In this document: piece after piece, positions 43,751-52,081 of the stretch
How the letters are laid out: every line of letters begins with the position of its first letter
Position numbering within the stretch: position 1 is the stretch's first letter
NCBI GenBank assembly: GCA_002328415.1
Contig: DCXL01000002.1
Location: forward strand, 204,989-268,988
DNA length: 64,000 bases
Source: Micavibrio sp. UBA2137
GTDB taxonomy: Bacteria > Pseudomonadota > Alphaproteobacteria > Micavibrionales > Micavibrionaceae
Direction: 5' to 3'
Notes under the pieces: model-generated
Seen by the model: only the letters and a program-made list of their open reading frames with translations
What the model was told of the DNA's origin: nothing
Databases searched by the model: none
Position numbers and translations under genes: made by a program

Positions 43751-44824
43751 ATGACGCGCTTTATTAAACCCCTCAAACTGATTTGCATTTTTTTATGCGC
43801 GCTTTTGATTTTTTCTGGTTTCACGGGGTGGGCGCTTTCAACATATGCGCCCAACAAGCCTAGCGGTCTCATTACTGAAAAATTAGATTATCTTAGACAT
43901 GATCGTTTAAACGAAAACGTTATCTTTTTAGGTACAAGCCAGACCTTCAGGAACGTTAATCCCAAGATCTTTGACAGCCGTGCCGAGACCCAAGGATGCA
44001 GGTTCACAAGCTATAACGCTGGCGTGCCTGGCTTAACGCTCGAAGAAATGATGTCCTTTATTGAAGTGCTCTCTTTATCCGGCGATAAGGAAGGTGCGCG
44101 CCTTGTCTTTTTCACAGACCCCCTGCCACCAAAACCCGTTTTACAAGACGCAAAATCAACGCGAACACAAAACTATTCGTCTATTCAAGATTTGAAATAC
44201 CGCATGGAAAATGTCTGGAGTTTGCCTGAACCAGTCTGGAAGCGCTTCGCACTGACAGGGTTTGCAGGCCTTTCGCATCTTTATGCCTTTCTGAATATTG
44301 GTGACATCAGTTACTGGCTTTTCCCACAAAGCTATGATGCGCAAGCCGATGGTTTGGGTGGTCTTTCGATGCAAAAAGGCTTTCCATCACTTTCATATGA
44401 TATTGAAAATGACGAAACCATTCGCAAGCGTTCGGATTTATTTCAGGCTGAGCACGATATTTGGCAAAAAAATGTCTTGGACAAGCAATTACAAACAGAC
44501 GCTCAAGATATATCCCACGATATAAAGCCGCGCGCAAAGTTACTCGGGAAAATCGCAGCCTCACTATCTGAGAAAGGTGACACGCCAATCCTTGTTATTC
44601 ATCCTGAACCAGAAACGCTTGCCCAAGATATCGCACTTGCGCAAACTTATGCGTCCCTATTTCCAGATTACAAGGTTGTTTCATTCGCCAATCCAAGGCT
44701 TTATCCGCGACTTTGGGATGCTGCAAACTGGTTTGATAAAACTCATTTGAATGAAAATGGCGCAAAGATTTTAAGCGCAGACCTTGCGAATAAGGCTTGT
44801 GCTTTCATGAAAGAGGGGCGCTAG
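43751..44824 (+). CDS. SGNH/AlgJ-like protein of an O-acyltransferase pair
   Basis: The 357-aa product has an N-terminal membrane anchor (LKLICIFLCALLIFSGFTGWAL) and an extracytoplasmic SGNH-hydrolase-like domain. The GTS-type nucleophile block is VIFLGTSQTFRNVNP, with an Asn region at SYNAGVPGLTLEEM. The C-terminal DxxH block is WFDKTHLNENGAKILS. Such proteins receive an acyl group passed across the membrane by an MBOAT partner and attach it to a polysaccharide, as in alginate or cellulose acetylation. The next gene, three bases downstream, encodes that partner. The substrate is unknown; no polysaccharide synthesis genes are in the window. Confidence 0.78.
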   Translation: MTRFIKPLKLICIFLCALLIFSGFTGWALSTYAPNKPSGLITEKLDYLRHDRLNENVIFLGTSQTFRNVNPKIFDSRAETQGCRFTSYNAGVPGLTLEEMMSFIEVLSLSGDKEGARLVFFTDPLPPKPVLQDAKSTRTQNYSSIQDLKYRMENVWSLPEPVWKRFALTGFAGLSHLYAFLNIGDISYWLFPQSYDAQADGLGGLSMQKGFPSLSYDIENDETIRKRSDLFQAEHDIWQKNVLDKQLQTDAQDISHDIKPRAKLLGKIAASLSEKGDTPILVIHPEPETLAQDIALAQTYASLFPDYKVVSFANPRLYPRLWDAANWFDKTHLNENGAKILSADLANKACAFMKEGR

Positions 44825-44827
44825 AAA

Positions 44828-46219
44828 ATGCTTTTCACGCAGCCAATTTTCTTCCTCTTTTTTGCGTTTGTTTTTGCGCTTTACTGGAGTCTGCGAAATT
44901 TAAGCGCGCGCAAAGCCCTTTTGCTTATTGCAAGCTATGCGTTTTATGCAGCTTGGGATTGGCGCTTTCTAGGGCTTATCCTTCTTTCAACCATTGTTGA
45001 TTACCTTGTTGCGCTGAAGATTGAAGAAAGCGCCTCACACAAGCGTAAAAAACGCTTTTTATTGATAAGCCTTATTGTCAATTTAGGCATGCTTGCTCTC
45101 TTTAAATATTTTAATTTCTTTATTGAGGGCGCAACAGATCTGTTGACGGCCTTTGGGGCGCAAATTAATCAAACAACGCTCAATATTGTTCTGCCTGTAG
45201 GGATTAGCTTTTATACTTTCCAAACGCTGAGTTACTCCATTGATGTGTATCGTGGAAAAATCAAGGCCGAGAAAAGCCTGCTTGATATTGCCGTTTTTGT
45301 CGGGTTTTTCCCGCAACTTGTGGCTGGCCCAATTGTGCGGGCCGCGGATTTCTTGCCACAACTCCACATAACCCAAAATTGGAAAAATGTAGCCGTTAAA
45401 TCCTGCCTTCTGCTCTTTGCTGTTGGCTTTTTTAAGAAAGCCTGTGTGTCAGATAATCTGGCCTTTTATGTTGATCTTATTTTTTCAAATCCTGAAGGAT
45501 ATACGCCTCAAGCGCTTTTATTGGGAAGCTTTCTATACGCTATTCAGATTTATTGTGACTTTTCTGGTTACACCGATATGGCTATTGCTGTTGCGGGACT
45601 TCTTGGTTTTCATTTACCAAAAAACTTTGATGCGCCTTATCTTGCCCGCAACGTGGTCGATTTCTGGCGGCGGTGGCACATTTCCCTTTCAACATGGTTG
45701 CGCGACTATCTCTACATCTCGCTCGGTGGGAACAGGCACGGAGAAATTAAACGCTATCGCAACCTGATGCTCACAATGCTCTTGGGAGGACTATGGCACG
45801 GTGCGGCATGGACATTTGTTTTTTGGGGTTTTCTTCACGGAGTTGGCCTATACATTAATCACCTGCTTAAGCAATTCAGCTCTGTGCGTTTACCCAAATA
45901 TCCAGCAATCGCGCTTACTTTTATTTTTGTGTTGATGGCATGGATTTATTTCCGTGCACCTGATTTTGAAACGGCCTCAACGCTTCTTGTTTCTATTTTC
46001 AGCTGGTCATCAGAGGGGCAAAACACACTTCCACAAACCGTCCTTATCGCGTCAATGGCCTGTGCATTGATTCATATTGTTTGGCAAAAATGGGGCATGG
46101 AATCCCATTTAAACAGCCTATCTGCAGACAAGTTTTCAATAGTGCTTGGATTTTTATGGATGGTCAATTTTGCGTTACAGGCAAGTGGATATGCACCCTT
46201 TATCTACTTCCAGTTTTAA
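44828..46219 (+). CDS. MBOAT family membrane O-acyltransferase (AlgI/DltB-like)
   Basis: The 463-aa protein has about ten to twelve membrane helices. Family signatures include PVGISFYTFQTLSYSIDVYRGKI, FFPQLVAGPIVRAADFLPQL, IYCDFSGYTDMAIAVAGLLGFHLPKNFDAPYLA, DFWRRWHISLSTWLRDYLYISLGGNRHG and MLLGGLWHGAAWTFVFWGFLHG with the conserved catalytic His. It passes acyl groups, usually acetyl, to the outside for the SGNH partner encoded upstream. Its last four bases overlap the convergent 128-codon gene. Confidence 0.95.
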   Translation: MLFTQPIFFLFFAFVFALYWSLRNLSARKALLLIASYAFYAAWDWRFLGLILLSTIVDYLVALKIEESASHKRKKRFLLISLIVNLGMLALFKYFNFFIEGATDLLTAFGAQINQTTLNIVLPVGISFYTFQTLSYSIDVYRGKIKAEKSLLDIAVFVGFFPQLVAGPIVRAADFLPQLHITQNWKNVAVKSCLLLFAVGFFKKACVSDNLAFYVDLIFSNPEGYTPQALLLGSFLYAIQIYCDFSGYTDMAIAVAGLLGFHLPKNFDAPYLARNVVDFWRRWHISLSTWLRDYLYISLGGNRHGEIKRYRNLMLTMLLGGLWHGAAWTFVFWGFLHGVGLYINHLLKQFSSVRLPKYPAIALTFIFVLMAWIYFRAPDFETASTLLVSIFSWSSEGQNTLPQTVLIASMACALIHIVWQKWGMESHLNSLSADKFSIVLGFLWMVNFALQASGYAPFIYFQF

Positions 46220-46602
46220 GAAGCATCTGATCGTGCATCAATATCATTATTTTGATAAATGGATGCGGCCTGTTTCGAAGGGTAGTTTTGGTAACCAGTT
46301 TGTGCCGATTGTGAACGGTGCAGTGCCTTATCAAGCTTGCTTTTCATATCGGCTAGTTTGCTAGGTGATTTGTTTTTGTTCCTTTGAAAGCTCGCTGTAA
46401 GCTCAACCTTATAAAGTCCTGTCTGTGTCATATGATTGCTCACAGACATGCCTGTTACATAGTCGCTTTCCTTTAATTGCTCCATAAGGCGAAAGAGCGC
46501 CTTCACCGTAGCATCATTGTAGTTGCGGTCCGAAAGGGCCGTTTGTGTTTTTTGCAATTGTGTATTCTGGTTAGCGCTTAGCGCTTTATCAATAATTAAC
46601 AT
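46216..46602 (-). CDS. Small protein of unknown function
   Basis: The 128-aa product has no signal peptide. It starts with helical, Gln/Asn/Asp-rich sequence (LSANQNTQLQKTQTALSDRN) followed by ALFRLMEQLKESDYVTGMSV, a likely strand YKVELTASFQ, and a basic polar tail with many Lys, Ser and Gln. No family is recognised. It lies downstream of the GGDEF gene on the same strand (91-base gap) and could be co-expressed with it. Confidence 0.6.
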   Translation of the reverse strand: MLIIDKALSANQNTQLQKTQTALSDRNYNDATVKALFRLMEQLKESDYVTGMSVSNHMTQTGLYKVELTASFQRNKNKSPSKLADMKSKLDKALHRSQSAQTGYQNYPSKQAASIYQNNDIDARSDAS

Positions 46603-46693
46603 GAAACAAGCCTTTATATGTTTTCAACAAACTAACACATAAAAACATGAAATGTTCCATTGCACATACAGGCGTAGGGCAGGTGTAGGGCAA

Positions 46694-47548
46694 TCAGGTT
46701 GGCTGATTTCCAAATGGCGGAGAAGGTGGGTCAATGGTTTCACTTTGGGTGTCACCATTTTGAGCACGTTGACGCAATACCTCAAGGCGGTCAGCTTTAG
46801 TTGCTTTTTTGTCTTCATACATGTTCGCATCGGCCGTTGCAATAATGTTTCCCATAATCTCAGACGTACTTATACCTTCTGATTCTGCAATATTCGAAAA
46901 GTCACTGACGCCTATGGAAGCGCTGACTGGATAGGGGGTTGGTGGATTACTATTATCCCACATAACAATGTCCTGAATAGAGGCGCGCACAATTTCACGT
47001 ATTTCATCAGGTGTCAGATCGCCCTCCATAATCATGAAAAATTCATCGCCTCCTAAGCGTCCGATAACCTGGTCTTTACCAAAGTGCGCTTGCATGCTTT
47101 CACCCAAACGGCGAAAAGCTTCATCACCTGCTTCATGCCCAAGATTATCGTTAATTTGCTTTAGTCCATCCATATCGAAATAGATGAGATGCGTGTGCTC
47201 AAGGAGACTTTTATCGGCTTGCCCATGTATTTCAGCCTGAAGTCTAGCAATTTGCGTACCTATTTGCTGACGTGATTCATCAGGAGACAAGAATCCCGTA
47301 AGCTTATCATTAGTATTCCCATCCAATTTTCGTTGCATCTCGTTAGACTTAAGCAACATATATCTGAAAACTTTTGACTTATGATCATCTGAGAGACTCT
47401 CAAATTCAGCAACAAGCGTATCAATTTGCGCCATATTAAGCGTGACATCGCGCAGTTCCCCTCCTGCTATTCTGTCAAGAAGTGTTGCCTTTTCACTATC
47501 TGCATCGCCTTGTTCAAGGCGTGGAAAATCATGTTTTAAATCAACCAT
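46694..47548 (-). CDS. GGDEF-domain protein, probable diguanylate cyclase
   Basis: About 284 aa from the ATG at 47548. The N-terminal ~100 residues are helical (LLDRIAGGELRDVTLNMAQIDTLVAEFESL) and unrelated to any sensor I know. The GGDEF domain contains LIYFDMDGLKQINDNLGHEAGDEAFRRLG, the active site VIGRLGGDEFFMIM and VSASIGVSDF. No RxxD inhibitory site precedes GGDEF (the position reads GKDQ), so product feedback is not expected. It would make cyclic di-GMP in the cytoplasm. The promoter overlaps the start so closely that a leaderless transcript is possible. It lies just after sdhA. Confidence 0.9.
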   Translation of the reverse strand: MVDLKHDFPRLEQGDADSEKATLLDRIAGGELRDVTLNMAQIDTLVAEFESLSDDHKSKVFRYMLLKSNEMQRKLDGNTNDKLTGFLSPDESRQQIGTQIARLQAEIHGQADKSLLEHTHLIYFDMDGLKQINDNLGHEAGDEAFRRLGESMQAHFGKDQVIGRLGGDEFFMIMEGDLTPDEIREIVRASIQDIVMWDNSNPPTPYPVSASIGVSDFSNIAESEGISTSEIMGNIIATADANMYEDKKATKADRLEVLRQRAQNGDTQSETIDPPSPPFGNQPT

Positions 47549-47554
47549 GCAAAC

Positions 47555-47582
47555 AGTATACAATAATTTTATGTAAAGTCAA
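47555..47582 (-). promoter_or_regulatory. Promoter for a possibly leaderless GGDEF gene transcript
   Basis: On the minus strand TTGACT (47577-47582) and TATACT (47555-47560) are separated by 16 bases. The ATG at 47548 begins only seven bases past the -10 box, just where transcription should start. There is no room for a ribosome binding site. Confidence 0.58.
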
Positions 47583-47602
47583 TGAATTTGGCGCGATTTA
47601 CT

Positions 47603-49402
47603 TTAGTAAACACGCTTCTTCGGTGGGAAGTTTTGCACCTCATCCGTTAGTGTTGTTAAAACCACATCACGGTAAGAAAATTCTGTTTTCCCATCTTCTG
47701 AAACGCGCACAAGTGTATGTTTCATCCAATTCTTATCATCACGTTCAGGCAAATCCTCGCGCGCATGTGCTCCTCGCGTTTCCTTGCGGTGCTCAGCTGA
47801 ATGCATAGTGGCAACAGCTTGCACTAGCAAGTTATCTAGCTCGAGCGCCTCAATAAGATCCGTATTAAAAATAAGAGAGCGATCCTGGATGCCTAAGTCC
47901 TTTTTCTCAGCAAAACACTCATTAACCTTCTCAACGCCCGATTTGAGCGTCTCATCTGTTCTGAAAACGGCTGCATGGTTTTGCATGACTTTCTGCATTT
48001 TTAATCTCAAGTCGGCTGTAGTTGTTTTACCTTTGGCAAAACGGATACTATCAAGTCTGTCTAGCGCCTTTTCGCCTGTATCCTTACCTAGCGGTTTATG
48101 ACGCGTGCCTGGCTCAATGACTTCAGAGGCACGAATGGCCGCCGCACGACCAAACACAACTAAATCAAGAAGCGAGTTCGAGCCCAAACGATTTGCACCA
48201 TGCACAGAAATACATCCCGCCTCACCAATGGCCATCAATCCTGGCACAACGCGCAGCGGGTCTTTTTTTGTCGGACTCAACACTTCTGTCTTATAATTTG
48301 TTGGAATACCGCCCATATTATAATGCACCGTAGGCAGCACTGGGATAGGGTCTTTGGTCACATCAACGCCTGCAAAAATACGCGCTGTTTCGGCAATACC
48401 TGGCAATCTTGAATGAATAACTTCTGAGTCAAGATGCTCCAGATGCAAGTGAATATGGTCTTTTTCAGCGCCAACGCCACGCCCTTCATTGATTTCGATT
48501 GTCATTGCGCGGCTCACCACGTCACGACTAGCAAGGTCCTTCGCAGAAGGTGCATAGCGCTCCATAAAGCGCTCCCCTTCAGAGTTGGTTAAATAGCCGC
48601 CTTCACCGCGAACACCCTCTGTAATCAGACAGCCTGAACCATAAATGCCTGTCGGGTGAAATTGCACAAACTCCATGTCTTGCAAGGGAATGCCCGCACG
48701 CAAAACCATTGCGCCACCATCACCTGTGCACGTGTGTGCTGACGTACAGGAGAAATAGGCGCGGCCATAACCGCCTGTGGCCAATACCGTCATGTGCCCG
48801 CGGAATCGGTGAATGGAGCCATCTTCCATACAGAGTGCCATTACACCCACACATTCACCATCATCGCTCATGATAAGGTCGAGAACGAAATATTCGATAA
48901 AAAATTCAGCGGAATATTTCAGGCTTTGCGAGTAAAGCGTATGCAAAATAGCGTGGCCCGTACGGTCAGCCGCTGCACATGTACGTTGCGCCGTGCCTTT
49001 CCCGTAATGCGTTGTCATCCCACCAAAGGGACGTTGGTAAATCTTACCTTCTTCTGTGCGCGAAAACGGCACGCCCATATGTTCAAGCTCAAGAATGGCT
49101 GTGGGTGCGTGTTTACACATATATTCGATAGCATCTTGATCGCCCAGCCAGTCTGACCCCTTAATAGTGTCATACATGTGAAAGCGCCAGTCATCTTCAC
49201 CCATATTACCAAGGGCCGCAGAAATCCCGCCTTGTGCCGCAACAGTATGAGAGCGTGTTGGAAAAACCTTGGTCAAGCAAGCTGTTTTCAAGCCCTTTTC
49301 AGCCATACCAAGTGTTGCACGTAGGCCTGATCCGCCACCGCCAACAACAATCACATCATATTCGTGGTCGATAATGTCGTATGCTTCTTTTTCCTTAGCC
49401 AT
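47603..49402 (-). CDS. sdhA: Succinate dehydrogenase flavoprotein subunit
   Basis: The 599-aa product has a GGGGSGLRATLGMAEKGLKTACL dinucleotide fold and SHTVAAQGGISAALGN (covalent FAD His in the first motif). Catalytic-region sequences are QFHPTGIYGSGCLITEGVRGEGGYL and LPTVHYNMGGIPTNYKTEVL. The C-terminal helical domain ends in DRDDKNWMKHTL-like sequence and FPPKKRVY. It oxidises succinate to fumarate and passes electrons to SdhB. It follows sdhD by 36 bases in the sdhC-sdhD-sdhA unit. Length and motifs are normal. Confidence 0.97.
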   Translation of the reverse strand: MAKEKEAYDIIDHEYDVIVVGGGGSGLRATLGMAEKGLKTACLTKVFPTRSHTVAAQGGISAALGNMGEDDWRFHMYDTIKGSDWLGDQDAIEYMCKHAPTAILELEHMGVPFSRTEEGKIYQRPFGGMTTHYGKGTAQRTCAAADRTGHAILHTLYSQSLKYSAEFFIEYFVLDLIMSDDGECVGVMALCMEDGSIHRFRGHMTVLATGGYGRAYFSCTSAHTCTGDGGAMVLRAGIPLQDMEFVQFHPTGIYGSGCLITEGVRGEGGYLTNSEGERFMERYAPSAKDLASRDVVSRAMTIEINEGRGVGAEKDHIHLHLEHLDSEVIHSRLPGIAETARIFAGVDVTKDPIPVLPTVHYNMGGIPTNYKTEVLSPTKKDPLRVVPGLMAIGEAGCISVHGANRLGSNSLLDLVVFGRAAAIRASEVIEPGTRHKPLGKDTGEKALDRLDSIRFAKGKTTTADLRLKMQKVMQNHAAVFRTDETLKSGVEKVNECFAEKKDLGIQDRSLIFNTDLIEALELDNLLVQAVATMHSAEHRKETRGAHAREDLPERDDKNWMKHTLVRVSEDGKTEFSYRDVVLTTLTDEVQNFPPKKRVY

Positions 49403-49438
49403 AAGTAACTCTTTTTTCCTTTATGAAACGCTTATAAA

Positions 49439-49840
49439 TTAAAGCGCGATTTTCAAAATACTGAAGACGCAGGCAAAGCCCAGTCCAATAAAAAATAATT
49501 TTTGTGCAACAAGCTTAAGCGTTTTAAAGCCTTCATTGTGCACGTAATCTTCTGTGATAACCTGCGCACCTAAACAGGCATGCGTAAATGTAGATACGAT
49601 AAACAAAACCATCAAAATGGCGTTTAGTGGCTTTGCAAGCCAAAGTGTAAATGTCTGATAATCAACCCCTTGCCCAATCAATCCAACCAACGAAAAGATT
49701 GCCCAAATCATCAGAACAGCATTGGAAACAGCTGTAATGCGCTGCATCATCCAGTGTTCAGTTCCTGATTTGGCGCTCCCCAGCCCTTGAGCGCGGGCCA
49801 TATCAGATTTCAGTGGTGTTTTTTCCCATTTCATTGTCAT
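49439..49840 (-). CDS. sdhD: Succinate dehydrogenase membrane anchor subunit SdhD
   Basis: The 133-aa product has three membrane helices (AVLMIWAIFSLVGLIGQG, NAILMVLFIVSTFTHACLGAQVI, LVAQKLFFIGLGFACVFSILKI). A leading GLGSAKSGTEHWMMQRITAVSN segment matches alphaproteobacterial SdhD. The His in STFTHACLG is the likely haem ligand. With SdhC it binds haem b and quinone. It follows sdhC after 16 bases. Confidence 0.93.
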   Translation of the reverse strand: MTMKWEKTPLKSDMARAQGLGSAKSGTEHWMMQRITAVSNAVLMIWAIFSLVGLIGQGVDYQTFTLWLAKPLNAILMVLFIVSTFTHACLGAQVITEDYVHNEGFKTLKLVAQKLFFIGLGFACVFSILKIAL

Positions 49841-49856
49841 TTTTTCATGTTCCCTT

Positions 49857-50255
49857 TTATATCAGCGGCAACCACAGTAGGAGTGTTGCAAGCGCTGTTG
49901 CAGCAAAAACAACTAACCCTGCGCGTTTTGCGTTTTGAAGTTTAAAGAGGTACCCCATATCCCAAAACAAATGACGTATGCCATTAAACATGTGATAGAA
50001 CAGTGCCACTGACCAACCAAAGAGCATCAAAAGCCCAACCGGATGTGTTGCAAAATCCATGAAGCATTCAAATTGCTCTGGCCCATAGGCAGCCGCAATT
50101 AGCATCCACGCAATCATGAGAGTTCCAATCGCAAGCGCGCCTCCTGCGATACGGTGCATAATGGAAGGCACCCACGTCATTTGCGGGGCATAAATTTGTA
50201 AATGCGGCGAAAGCGGGCGCTCTCTTTTCTTCGGCGTATTTGATTTTTGTGTCAT
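49857..50255 (-). CDS. sdhC: Succinate dehydrogenase cytochrome b556 subunit SdhC
   Basis: The 132-aa product shows the SdhC hallmarks RPLSPHLQIYAPQMTWVPSIMHRIAGGALAIG and FYHMFNGIRHLFWDMGYLF, with the haem-ligand His in the second block and three membrane helices. It is the first gene of the sdhCDA unit. A fair promoter candidate lies just upstream in the 79-base gap from msrB. Confidence 0.95.
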   Translation of the reverse strand: MTQKSNTPKKRERPLSPHLQIYAPQMTWVPSIMHRIAGGALAIGTLMIAWMLIAAAYGPEQFECFMDFATHPVGLLMLFGWSVALFYHMFNGIRHLFWDMGYLFKLQNAKRAGLVVFAATALATLLLWLPLI

Positions 50256-50290
50256 TGGTTACATCCAAATTTCTAATCTTTATGGCCGCT

Positions 50291-50318
50291 ATAATAGGGC
50301 GAAAAGCGTGTCATGCAA
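50291..50318 (-). promoter_or_regulatory. Candidate promoter for sdhCDA
   Basis: On the minus strand TTGCAT (50313-50318) and TATTAT (50291-50296) are 16 bases apart, and the -10 box ends 35 bases before the sdhC start. Confidence 0.45.
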
Positions 50319-50334
50319 TTGATTTTTAAAATTC

Positions 50335-50901
50335 TTATTCTGGTTTGGGTGTGAAATTCATTGCCACGCCGTTCATGCAATAACGCAATCCTGTCGGCTC
50401 TGGCCCATCCTTAAACACATGCCCCAAATGACCTCCACACCGTGCGCAATGCACCTCTGTACGCGGATAAATCAACTTAAAGTCAAGGCTTGTCTCAATC
50501 GCGCCTTCACCAGCAGGCTGATAAAAAGACGGCCAGCCTGTACCGCTTTCATATTTATGCTCTGTTTTATAAAGCTCGTTTCCACAAGCAGCACACACAA
50601 ATGTGCCCGGCTCTTTTATGTCATTAAGGGGAGATGAGAAGGCGGGCTCCGTCCCTGCCTTACGCAGAACGCGATACTCTTCTTCGGTTAAGCGCTGCTT
50701 CCACTCTTTATCACTGATGTCCATATAATGCTCCTTTAACTCTGCAGGGCTTTTTTGAGACAGGTCTTTAGGGGTAACTTTCGCATCTTTCGCATCTTCC
50801 GAGGCGGCTGGCTTCTCTTCGGCATATGTTACCTGATTGACCAGATAACCAACACCAAAAGCCGCCAGTAAAATAACAGGTAACAAAATACGGTAATTCA
50901 T
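50335..50901 (-). CDS. msrB: Peptide-methionine (R)-S-oxide reductase MsrB, membrane-anchored or exported
   Basis: The 188-aa product starts with an uncleaved-anchor or signal-like segment (ILLPVILLAAFGVGYLVNQ). A charged linker leads to the MsrB domain: two zinc CxxC pairs (CAACGNELY, CARCGGHLGHVF), GTGWPSFYQP and catalytic Cys in GLRYCMNGVAMNF. It repairs oxidised methionines, here probably in the periplasm. AAGGAG lies seven bases before the ATG. It is upstream of sdhC on the same strand. Confidence 0.94.
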   Translation of the reverse strand: MNYRILLPVILLAAFGVGYLVNQVTYAEEKPAASEDAKDAKVTPKDLSQKSPAELKEHYMDISDKEWKQRLTEEEYRVLRKAGTEPAFSSPLNDIKEPGTFVCAACGNELYKTEHKYESGTGWPSFYQPAGEGAIETSLDFKLIYPRTEVHCARCGGHLGHVFKDGPEPTGLRYCMNGVAMNFTPKPE

Positions 50902-50958
50902 GTACGCTCCTTTTATCTCACTCTTTAAATAGGGTGAAATACAAAAGAGACAATTCCT

Positions 50959-51969
50959 TTAAGCAGATAAGGCGCGTCCATCACACATTTGGCAGAAACG
51001 TACAGCTTCTGATGCCTTAAGGCGCAAATTATCCGCAACACTCCAAAAGCTTATTCCGTTTTCAGTTGTGCTGTCATCACGCAGGCGGCTGATAAAAAGC
51101 GTTTCATCTCCAGAGGCTTCAGCAGGGGTCATATATTCAAGCTGGCCTGTGCTCTCAACTAGCTGCATACGCCCGTCACTCGACCAGCATGCACGCGCGT
51201 CTTCTGCAGAAAAATCTTTCGCAAATGAAAGGTTGACCTGCAGTGATTGTGTGGAATAAACGGGGGCGGAAACACATTGCATAAGTGTTTTAAATTTGCG
51301 GCCAAAGATCTGTTTACAGTCAACGCTTGTTGCCCATTCTTCTTCATCCTCGCCATTTTTCATGATATCGCCGGATGTGGGTAACAAATTAAACGCAATT
51401 TGCTTTTGATACTCCTGCGGGCGCGCCTTCTCGTTCATGTACATCATGCGTGTTTGCGAAAACAGTTCGTCCATTGCTGCGCGCCCAAAATGCGAGGCTG
51501 GCAACAGCCCTGTTACAACCGCGCGGACATCTTCCCCGCCTTTTTTGATAAGGGGACTTATGAGCCTATCAAGATGCATAGCAAAAACATTGGGGAGACG
51601 CGCCTTATATGATTTTCCAAACAGTGCCTCTGCCTCTTTGGAAAAGTTTGTAGTAAATACAGGCGCATCAGGGTCGGTGCGCAGGATGCCATAGATATCC
51701 AATGCGAAAGCCTTGACCGTAACTGCCTCGGCAATTATTTTTTGACCGCGTGTGCCACCACAATCTGAAAGTAGCAAATCGCCCTCTTCCAACTTCAAAT
51801 CTGCAACATCGCGCAATGGAAGGGGTGTATCCCCGAAGGATACAGTGCGCGTTTTTTCAATTTGCGTGCTGTAAGTGCTCACTTTATCCGCGTCAAATCC
51901 AGCCTCACAAAGCGCATTGAGAATTTCTGCACCATAAGCGCTCACAGGATTAAGAAATTTAATCTTCAT
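50959..51969 (-). CDS. Aspartate-semialdehyde dehydrogenase homologue lacking catalytic residues (Usg-like)
   Basis: The 336-aa product keeps the Asd fold pattern: GGEDVRAVVTGLLPASHFGRAAMDELFSQ, QIAFNLLPTSGD and ISFWSVADNLRLKASEAV. Key residues are gone. The nucleotide loop GxTGxVG reads NPVSAYG (7-13), the catalytic Cys of PNCST is Val128 (LPNVFAM) and the active-site His of the GHS region is replaced (PVYSTQS, 236-242). This matches the Usg type of enzymatically dead Asd paralogue, known from E. coli, whose role is unknown. The reading frame is intact throughout and shows no decay, so it is probably a functional non-enzyme. Confidence 0.78.
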   Translation of the reverse strand: MKIKFLNPVSAYGAEILNALCEAGFDADKVSTYSTQIEKTRTVSFGDTPLPLRDVADLKLEEGDLLLSDCGGTRGQKIIAEAVTVKAFALDIYGILRTDPDAPVFTTNFSKEAEALFGKSYKARLPNVFAMHLDRLISPLIKKGGEDVRAVVTGLLPASHFGRAAMDELFSQTRMMYMNEKARPQEYQKQIAFNLLPTSGDIMKNGEDEEEWATSVDCKQIFGRKFKTLMQCVSAPVYSTQSLQVNLSFAKDFSAEDARACWSSDGRMQLVESTGQLEYMTPAEASGDETLFISRLRDDSTTENGISFWSVADNLRLKASEAVRFCQMCDGRALSA

Positions 51970-52081
51970 AATGACTTTTGCCTCTCTGACCTTTCGTTCC
52001 TTGTCTTATTCTATTCGGCTTAAAAATAAAATGCATTTTTTGCTTGTGAACGCATTGGCTAAAATTGTAGAACCCACACTT

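Noticed and set aside
46660..46690. Short direct repeat (GTAGGGCA-like) between the GGDEF and 128-codon genes
   Set aside because: Only two short copies; no evidence of a mobile element or repeat array.
50959..51969. Calling the gene a functional asd
   Set aside because: The catalytic Cys and His and the nucleotide-binding glycine loop are absent at the expected positions.
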